26,535 bases of DNA, taken from an uncultured Paracoccaceae bacterium. Lineage in GTDB: Bacteria; Pseudomonadota; Alphaproteobacteria; Rhodobacterales; Rhodobacteraceae. Positions 21,783 to 26,535 of this stretch are shown here, piece by piece. The stretch spans positions 1 to 26,535 of the forward strand of contig CALHST010000437.1 in assembly GCA_938038825.1 (NCBI GenBank). Direction: 5' to 3'. The position numbers were made by a program, and so were the translations under genes. The notes under the pieces were generated by a model. It was not told the origin of the DNA and ran no database searches. It worked only from the letters and a program-made list of their open reading frames with translations. The stretch's first letter is position 1. Each line of letters starts with the position of its first letter.

Positions 21783-22538
21783 TCAAATCGTTATAGTTGA
21801 AATCAACCGGCCGTAATCCGCTTCTTTTCTATGAACAGAACGTCGATAGCTGAAAAAACGCTCTTCGTCTGAATATGTGCAATGTCGTGTCCACTCTGCA
21901 TGGCCCACGCCCGTCTCGCGCAAGCGGGCAAGCCCATAACCGGGCAGATCAAAATGCGCTTTGGTGCCATCGCCACCCGCAAAGAAGCGCGCGTTGTTTG
22001 GATCATCCATCAAAAAGCTGTCCAGAAACTCTGGCCCAACTTCATAGGCCCGTTGGCTTATGGACGGCCCGATAACAGCGCAGATATTGCTGCGTTCAGC
22101 CCCCAAGGCCTCCATCGCATCAACAGTCGCGGCCAACACGCCATCGACAGCACCGCGCCACCCAGCATGGGCCGCACCAATAATTTTTGCGTCAGCATCT
22201 GCAAATAAAACGGGCTGGCAGTCTGCCGTTAGCACCGACAGCACCACACCGGGCGTGTTGGTTACAAGCCCGTCCGCTTTGGGCCGTTCGGTTGATACGC
22301 CTGTGATGGTCACCACATCTGCGGAATGCACCTGATGCACGCCCATCAGGGTTTCATAGCCTGCGCCCATCGCAGTTGCAGCGCGTGTTCGATTGATTTG
22401 CACAATCTCGGCTTGGTCGCTGCTGCCGGTTCCACAGTTCAGGCCTGCAAAAATCCCAGAGGATGCGCCGCCCTTGCGCGTGAAGAAGCCGTGCCGAAAA
22501 GGGGCGAGGCAGTCAGCGGTCAGGATTTCAAGGGTCAT
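21783..22538 (-). CDS. pgeF: Peptidoglycan editing factor PgeF (YfiH/DUF152)
   Basis: Cytoplasmic enzyme of the YfiH/YlmD family, associated with removing wrongly built (L-Ser) peptidoglycan precursors. It was formerly described as polyphenol oxidase or laccase. The 251 residues carry the metal-binding triad His71 (GVHQVHSADV), Cys107 (LTADCQPVLF) and His124 (GAAHAGWRG), and the C-terminal CTYSDEERFFSYRR motif. The ATG at 22536-22538 overlaps the midA TGA as ATGA, so translation is coupled. It is the third gene of lgt-midA-pgeF, an order common in alphaproteobacteria. Purine nucleoside phosphorylase activity is known for relatives and cannot be excluded. Confidence 0.93.
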   Translation of the reverse strand: MTLEILTADCLAPFRHGFFTRKGGASSGIFAGLNCGTGSSDQAEIVQINRTRAATAMGAGYETLMGVHQVHSADVVTITGVSTERPKADGLVTNTPGVVLSVLTADCQPVLFADADAKIIGAAHAGWRGAVDGVLAATVDAMEALGAERSNICAVIGPSISQRAYEVGPEFLDSFLMDDPNNARFFAGGDGTKAHFDLPGYGLARLRETGVGHAEWTRHCTYSDEERFFSYRRSVHRKEADYGRLISTITI

Positions 22539-23590
22539 GGATCAAGTCCCGGAGGCGGCATGTGTGAGTCGGGGTAGATCCCAATCACTTTGAACAGGTT
22601 TCCCATTTCAGAGGGGTGGGTCAACCTGCGATGTGCGTTGATATGCGCGGTCAAGGCGTCACCGGTTAAATGTTTTGCCAAAGCCTGTGCGCGATGGGTG
22701 ATGCCAAGACGTTCCAGAAAAACGCCCTGCGGCGTCAGTTTTGTATGTTTTGCGGGGGATACTGCGTTTGCAATAGCCTCAAAATCGACATGGGCTGTCA
22801 AATCGGCGTCACCGGGATCTGTCAGGGGATGAACAGATTTGTGATCTTTCAGGGCCTGCAAAGTATCCCCAAGAGAGCGCCAATCGCCATAGTCGATCAG
22901 CAAGGCCGCGCCACCATGTTGCGCGATATGTGCGGAAATCTGCTGTGTGACTTGTATCGCGCTTGCACAATGCTCGACGATATCGCCGTCCTTTGTGTCT
23001 TCCAGTCGGTCTTGTAAGCTGGGCTGCTTTTGTTGTTGCCCCAATCCGAAACACAATCGGTCGTCCTCGGCTCCTATCCGAATTTCTTGCCATCCGGGTC
23101 CGGCGCGTTGGAACTGGCGGATTGGAAGGGCGTCAAGAAATTCGTTGGCAATTAAGAACAGGGGTTGAGCGGGTAAATCCGTGATCGCATTAACCCACGT
23201 GATCTGCACATCTGACAACGTATCGCGTTGGACATCGCGCAAGGTGGCGGAGGCTTCCAGGAAGACAACGTCTGGTTTGAAACCCGGAACGTTTGATGCC
23301 GCGCGCAGGGCGTCTTTCATCAATGTTCCACGTCCGGGGCCAAGTTCAGCCAGAGTGAACGTTTTCGGAGCCCCTTGGTCTTGCCAGCATTGTGCCAAGG
23401 ACAAGCCAATGAGTTCGCCAAACATCTGGCTGATTTCCGGGGCGGTGATGAAATCACCCGTTTGGCCAAACGGATCGCGTGTTGCGTAGTAGCCAAGTTT
23501 CGGATGCAGCAACGCATCGGTCATATAGTCAGCAATGCTGATAGGGCCTTCAAGCGCGATGCGCTTTAACAGAAGTTCTGTAAGGCTCAT
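22535..23590 (-). CDS. SAM-dependent methyltransferase, MidA/NDUFAF7 family
   Basis: Class I methyltransferase related to mitochondrial NDUFAF7, which methylates an arginine of a respiratory complex I subunit. The bacterial substrate is not firmly known. The 351 residues begin MSLTELLLKRIALEGPISIADYM and contain GYYATRDPFGQTGDFITAPEISQMFGEL. The SAM-binding AELGPGRGTLMKD and the conserved ANEFLDALPIRQF follow. The ATG at 23588-23590 overlaps the lgt TGA (ATGA). The frame continues upstream through lgt to 23908, which I reject. Coupling with pgeF at the other end completes a three-gene overlap chain. Confidence 0.92.
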   Translation of the reverse strand: MSLTELLLKRIALEGPISIADYMTDALLHPKLGYYATRDPFGQTGDFITAPEISQMFGELIGLSLAQCWQDQGAPKTFTLAELGPGRGTLMKDALRAASNVPGFKPDVVFLEASATLRDVQRDTLSDVQITWVNAITDLPAQPLFLIANEFLDALPIRQFQRAGPGWQEIRIGAEDDRLCFGLGQQQKQPSLQDRLEDTKDGDIVEHCASAIQVTQQISAHIAQHGGAALLIDYGDWRSLGDTLQALKDHKSVHPLTDPGDADLTAHVDFEAIANAVSPAKHTKLTPQGVFLERLGITHRAQALAKHLTGDALTAHINAHRRLTHPSEMGNLFKVIGIYPDSHMPPPGLDP

Positions 23591-24474
23591 GCCGAACGGC
23601 GGCTGCGCGTAATCAGCCAAACGCCGACGACGATCATAGGCAGGGACAGGATCTGCCCCATGGTCAAACCGTACCCGCCCATATGCCACGCCAGCCCCAG
23701 CGGGTTGCCTGCTGAGACGAATTGCGCGTCTGGTTGGCGGAAGAATTCGACCACAAAGCGGCTTAGGCCATATCCAATGAAAAATGTTCCGCTGATCAGG
23801 CCGGGGCGTTTGAAGCCCAACCGCACCCAAACAAGGACCAGCAGTAAGACCCCCAACAACAGGCCTTCTAACCCGGCCTCGTAAAGTTGCGACGGGTGGC
23901 GCGCGCAAAACCCGGGCTCAAATCCTGTGCAGCTTTGAGCCGCTTCTCCCGGAAAGACAACGCCCCATGGTGCAAGGGTCGGACGGCCCCAAAGCTCGGC
24001 ATTGATGAAGTTGGCGATACGACCCAACAGCAGGCCGGGCGGGATACCAAGGGCAATGGCGTCAGCTGCGGGCAGGCGCGGGATCTTTTCGGCACCCGTA
24101 TACAGCCAAGCCGCCACAATCACGCCGATCATACCGCCATGAAAGGCCATGCCGCCTTGCCAGACCATGGGAATTTCCAGCGGGTTTTGCAGGTAATAGG
24201 CGGGTTGGTAAAAGAAAACGTATCCCAAACGGCCACCGACGATCACGCCAATAATGATCCAAGTCAGCAGGTCTTCGATCTGTTTGGGTGTCATGGCCGG
24301 GGTGTCATTGGCCCAAATGCGTGGCGCATTCACTGCCATAACCACAAATCGCCAGCCTATCAGGATGCCGACGATATACGCCAAAGCATACCATCGCAGG
24401 GCAAATTCCATGCCGAAAAGCGAGATCGAAAAGATCTCGGGTGAGATGTTCGGGAAAGGGAGACCGCTTTGCAT
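23587..24474 (-). CDS. lgt: Prolipoprotein diacylglyceryl transferase Lgt
   Basis: Transfers diacylglycerol from phosphatidylglycerol to the lipobox cysteine of prolipoproteins in the inner membrane. The 295 residues have about seven membrane spans and family motifs MAFHGGMIGV, the Lgt signature GRIANFINAELWGRPT, and RHPSQLYEAGLEG. FVVEFFRQPD and HMGGYGLTMGQILSLPM lie near the C-terminus. The catalytic and binding residues Arg and Asn of the signature and the His of FHGG are present. I place the start at 24472-24474 (MQSGLPFPNISPEIF), preceded by GGA. The frame continues to 24807 antisense to the ubiK gene, which is an artefact. It is first in the lgt-midA-pgeF operon and divergent from ubiK, with a 94-bp gap. 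Confidence 0.95.
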   Translation of the reverse strand: MQSGLPFPNISPEIFSISLFGMEFALRWYALAYIVGILIGWRFVVMAVNAPRIWANDTPAMTPKQIEDLLTWIIIGVIVGGRLGYVFFYQPAYYLQNPLEIPMVWQGGMAFHGGMIGVIVAAWLYTGAEKIPRLPAADAIALGIPPGLLLGRIANFINAELWGRPTLAPWGVVFPGEAAQSCTGFEPGFCARHPSQLYEAGLEGLLLGVLLLVLVWVRLGFKRPGLISGTFFIGYGLSRFVVEFFRQPDAQFVSAGNPLGLAWHMGGYGLTMGQILSLPMIVVGVWLITRSRRSA

Positions 24475-24568
24475 GGGTCCGGTGATGAAACGGGGGTGCG
24501 GCGAAGTCAACCTTGCACGGATCGCGTGGCTACCCCATATGTCTGTCAGGCAACGAGGAAACCTGACT

Positions 24569-24811
24569 ATGCAGACCCGATCAAAGATTTTTGATGACAT
24601 TTCGCAATTGATGACCAACGCAATGGGCGTGGCACAAGGGGCGCGGGACGAAGCAGAGACAGCGGCAAAGTCGCTTGTCGATCGCTGGTTGGCGGATCGG
24701 GACTTTGTAACACGCGAAGAATTTGATGCGGTGCGTGCGATGGCGCAAAAGGCCCGTGAAGAGAACGAAGCGTTGAAGGCGCGGTTGGATGCGCTGGACG
24801 CGTCCAAGTAA
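24569..24811 (+). CDS. ubiK: BMFP/UbiK-type accessory factor
   Basis: Small protein of the YqiC/BMFP family (PF04380). E. coli UbiK helps aerobic ubiquinone biosynthesis, and relatives fuse membranes in vitro. The 80 residues begin MQTRSKIFDDISQLMTNAMGVAQGARDEAETAAKSLVDRWL and end in a coiled-coil-forming heptad region (EEFDAVRAMAQKAREENEALKARLDAL). This fits trimer formation. The ATG at 24569 follows GAGGAA by nine bases. A frame reaching back to 24254 lies antisense to lgt and is rejected. It is divergent from lgt and followed by a GC hairpin at 24827. Confidence 0.88.
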   Translation: MQTRSKIFDDISQLMTNAMGVAQGARDEAETAAKSLVDRWLADRDFVTREEFDAVRAMAQKAREENEALKARLDALDASK

Positions 24812-24826
24812 GAGTTAGAAAACAGC

Positions 24827-24843
24827 GCGGCCCGTTGGGCCGC
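24827..24843 (+). terminator. GC hairpin after ubiK
   Basis: GCGGCCC and GGGCCGC form a perfect 7-bp stem with a three-base loop, 15 bases after the ubiK stop. An A-rich stretch precedes it and ACGACATATTTA follows, without a proper T run. It probably ends ubiK transcription. Confidence 0.6.
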
Positions 24844-24855
24844 ACGACATATTTA

Positions 24856-24917
24856 GGGGGGCTTTGCCCCCGCTGCGCTGGTGCGCATCTCCCCCGGATA
24901 TTTTTGGCAAAAAGAAG
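24856..24917. repeat. Repeat-like gene-end element (Rhodobacteraceae type)
   Basis: A GGGGGC-TTT-GCCCCC hairpin (24857-24871) is followed by CCCCCGGATATTTTTGGCAAAAAGAAG (24890 to 24917), which touches the stop codon of the beta-galactosidase. I recall this class of motif at many gene ends in Roseobacter-group genomes. The core resembles the pgeF-end hairpin. It sits between convergent genes, so it can end transcription from both sides; TTTTTGCCAAAAA is itself a short inverted repeat. The genome-wide copy number cannot be seen here. Confidence 0.5.
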
Positions 24918-26535
24918 TTACGCGTCTGCTGTGTTGAGGATGAGGGCATCGCAGGACGGAACTGTGTGCGTCTGCCATGTTTGTGGGAATGTCGCGTAGT
25001 TGATGATGATACGTTGATTGTTAGTGGCGCGCAGTCTTAGCCCATCCGGTAGGGGGTTTGTTGTATCCAAGATGACATCCCACAGCGCGGTGTCTGGCCA
25101 GCCTGCAAGATAGGACAGAGAGTCTGTGCCGATGAGAATTGGGGTTTCGTCGTCGGCTGTGATCCGAACTGCGTCCGTGGTTTCAACATGTTCGCGCCAG
25201 TGTTTGATCGCGCCCCCTTGGGGGGATCGGATCGCGACCTCGGGCGGTAGGCTTTCGACATGTGTGACTGTGACGTCAAGGCCCGGTAGAGCAGGGCCCA
25301 TTGGCAGGCGTGTTGCGTGATGTTGTGTTGAGAGATTGGCGCGCGGACCTATGATGACTTTGGCGTCGGCGACATTAAGTGCCTCTGCGAGATCTTGCGG
25401 GATGACACCAAGACCGGGTGCCAGAATGGTCTTGTACCCCGTGAAGTCGCGGGTTGTTGGTGGCAGGATGTCGATGTTGTGGCCTGCGCGGCGCAAGGCG
25501 CGGTAGGCATCAAAGACAAGGCGGAAATAGTCAAAATCCCGCCCTTGTGGCAGCACTTTCCACATCCAATCAGATTGGTAATCAAAGATCAGGGCTGCAT
25601 CTTTTTGCGCGGGTTGATCTGGGGATATCTGCGTCAATGCGTCAGCTGCGCGGGCTGCTTCGGCCAGTCCCGGAGCGGGGTGATCATCTGCGCGCAACAA
25701 TCCTGCATGCAGTTGTTCTTGGGCAAAGGGAGCTTGGCGCCACCGGAAATAACTGACGACCTCGGCTCCATGCGCTGCGGCCTCGATGGCCCAAAGGCGC
25801 ACCATACCCGGCAGGGGGGCCGGGTTCCACGGGGCCCAGTTCACCGGGCCGGGTTGTTGTTCCATGACCCACCAGCGTCCCTTTCCGACGCTGCGATACA
25901 AGTCGTGGTGGAAGGCTTGGAAATCAGGATCGCCTTGTTGCAAAAAGGCGGCCTTGTGCTCTGGGGTTGCCTCGAGGCGGTCTGACAGAAAGCCGATTGG
26001 GTAGCTGTCCCAGCTTGCGATATCCAGATCCTCGCCCATGGCAAAATGATCAAATTCCATCACGCGGCCCATGTAATTGTGGATCAGCGGAGCGTCTGTT
26101 ACAGCCCGAAGCGCGCGGACCTGTGCGGCGTTCCATTGGATGGCCATGTCAGATGCAAACCGGCGAAAGTCGAGTTCGTGTGCGGGGCTGGCTTGCGTTA
26201 CGGTCAGGTTTGGCAGGTCGATATCGTCGAAAGAGGCGTATTCCATTGACCAGAATACAGTGCCCCATGCCTGGTTCAATGCGTTGGGAGATTGGTATTT
26301 TGCGCCAAGCCAATTGCGAAAGGCGGTTCGAGCGGCGTCAGAATAACTGAGAATGGTATCATGGCAGCCATATTCATTGTCTATTTGCCACGCCGCAATA
26401 CGGGGGTCACGTCCGTATCGTTTGCCCAAATGGCGGCACATCTCGGCAGCGGCATCGCGGTACCCATCATGTGCATGACAATAATGTCGGCGAGATCCGA
26501 ATTTTCTTTCGCGCCCCTGGGCATCCACGGCCAGC
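24918..26535 (-). CDS. Beta-galactosidase, GH42, N-terminus cut by window edge
   Basis: Hydrolyses beta-galactosides in the cytoplasm (retaining mechanism). The frame is open from the stop TAA at 24918-24920 to the right edge and continues beyond, starting in L-A-V-D-A-Q-G-R. It therefore has no start here; an apparent GTG at 26528 is internal. About 538 residues are visible of a family usually 640-690 long, so about 100 N-terminal residues are missing. The acid/base glutamate lies in WQIDNEYGCHD (Glu52 of the visible part) and the nucleophile in VMEQQPGPVNW (Glu223). FGSRRHYCHAHDGYRD and the GH42 trimerisation-like region (about 310-460) also fit. It converges on ubiK. Neighbours upstream are outside the window. 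Confidence 0.93.
   Translation of the reverse strand, partial: LAVDAQGRERKFGSRRHYCHAHDGYRDAAAEMCRHLGKRYGRDPRIAAWQIDNEYGCHDTILSYSDAARTAFRNWLGAKYQSPNALNQAWGTVFWSMEYASFDDIDLPNLTVTQASPAHELDFRRFASDMAIQWNAAQVRALRAVTDAPLIHNYMGRVMEFDHFAMGEDLDIASWDSYPIGFLSDRLEATPEHKAAFLQQGDPDFQAFHHDLYRSVGKGRWWVMEQQPGPVNWAPWNPAPLPGMVRLWAIEAAAHGAEVVSYFRWRQAPFAQEQLHAGLLRADDHPAPGLAEAARAADALTQISPDQPAQKDAALIFDYQSDWMWKVLPQGRDFDYFRLVFDAYRALRRAGHNIDILPPTTRDFTGYKTILAPGLGVIPQDLAEALNVADAKVIIGPRANLSTQHHATRLPMGPALPGLDVTVTHVESLPPEVAIRSPQGGAIKHWREHVETTDAVRITADDETPILIGTDSLSYLAGWPDTALWDVILDTTNPLPDGLRLRATNNQRIIINYATFPQTWQTHTVPSCDALILNTADA

Noticed and set aside
23591..23908. N-terminal extension of midA inside lgt
   Set aside because: This is lgt coding sequence read in another frame. 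The ATGA overlap at 23587-23590 gives the natural start.
24475..24807. N-terminal extension of lgt
   Set aside because: It is antisense to the ubiK gene. Lgt proteins start near MQSGLPFP, preceded by a GGA site.
26526..26528. GTG as the start of the GH42 beta-galactosidase
   Set aside because: The frame continues to the window edge with family-like residues before it, and about 100 N-terminal residues would be missing.

Overview
The window looks like chromosomal DNA of a Roseobacter-group alphaproteobacterium (Rhodobacteraceae). This rests on protein resemblance, gene order (an aglEFGAK operon next to Entner-Doudoroff edd, and lgt-midA-pgeF) and a repeat-like gene-end element at about 24856-24917. 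It is mainly housekeeping and nutrient-uptake DNA. I see no tRNA, rRNA, CRISPR array, insertion sequence, integrase or phage gene. The two edge genes, edd on the left and a GH42 beta-galactosidase on the right, are cut by the window.

Region 1 (1-8964) is an alpha-glucoside catabolic locus. The minus-strand operon aglE-aglF-aglG-aglA-aglK encodes a periplasmic binding protein, two permeases, an alpha-glucosidase and an ATPase. It is divergent from the LacI-family gene aglR, and the intergenic region carries AglR-like operators built on an AAAGCGCTTT core. Glucose released by AglA would feed the Entner-Doudoroff pathway. The edd gene lies downstream, behind a hairpin terminator and a different LacI-type operator.

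Region 2 (8967-12140) is a zinc-uptake locus. The minus-strand operon zur-znuC-znuB is divergent from znuA, with two Zur-box-like palindromes between them. ZnuA carries 13 tandem Asp-Glu-His units encoded by a nearly perfect 9-bp repeat.

Region 3 (12237-16500) holds a group II PLP decarboxylase followed by a CaiB/BaiF family alpha-methylacyl-CoA racemase-like enzyme. A fused ATP sulfurylase/APS kinase gene converges on them, and its stop overlaps that of the racemase-like gene.

Region 4 (16782-21515) is redox and signalling. It holds a six-helix, histidine-rich membrane anchor fused to a [2Fe-2S] ferredoxin domain and a class III adenylate cyclase, lying downstream of thioredoxin reductase (trxB) on the same strand. 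An Lrp/AsnC regulator is divergent from trxB. A Hint-domain protein and a 47-residue basic protein with a strong terminator follow.

Region 5 (21743-26535) contains the translationally coupled minus-strand operon lgt-midA-pgeF, a divergent ubiK/BMFP gene, gene-end hairpins, and the truncated GH42 gene. No gene-free stretch exceeds 300 bases; the largest gaps (1121-1374, 16501-16781, 21516-21782) are described in the feature list.
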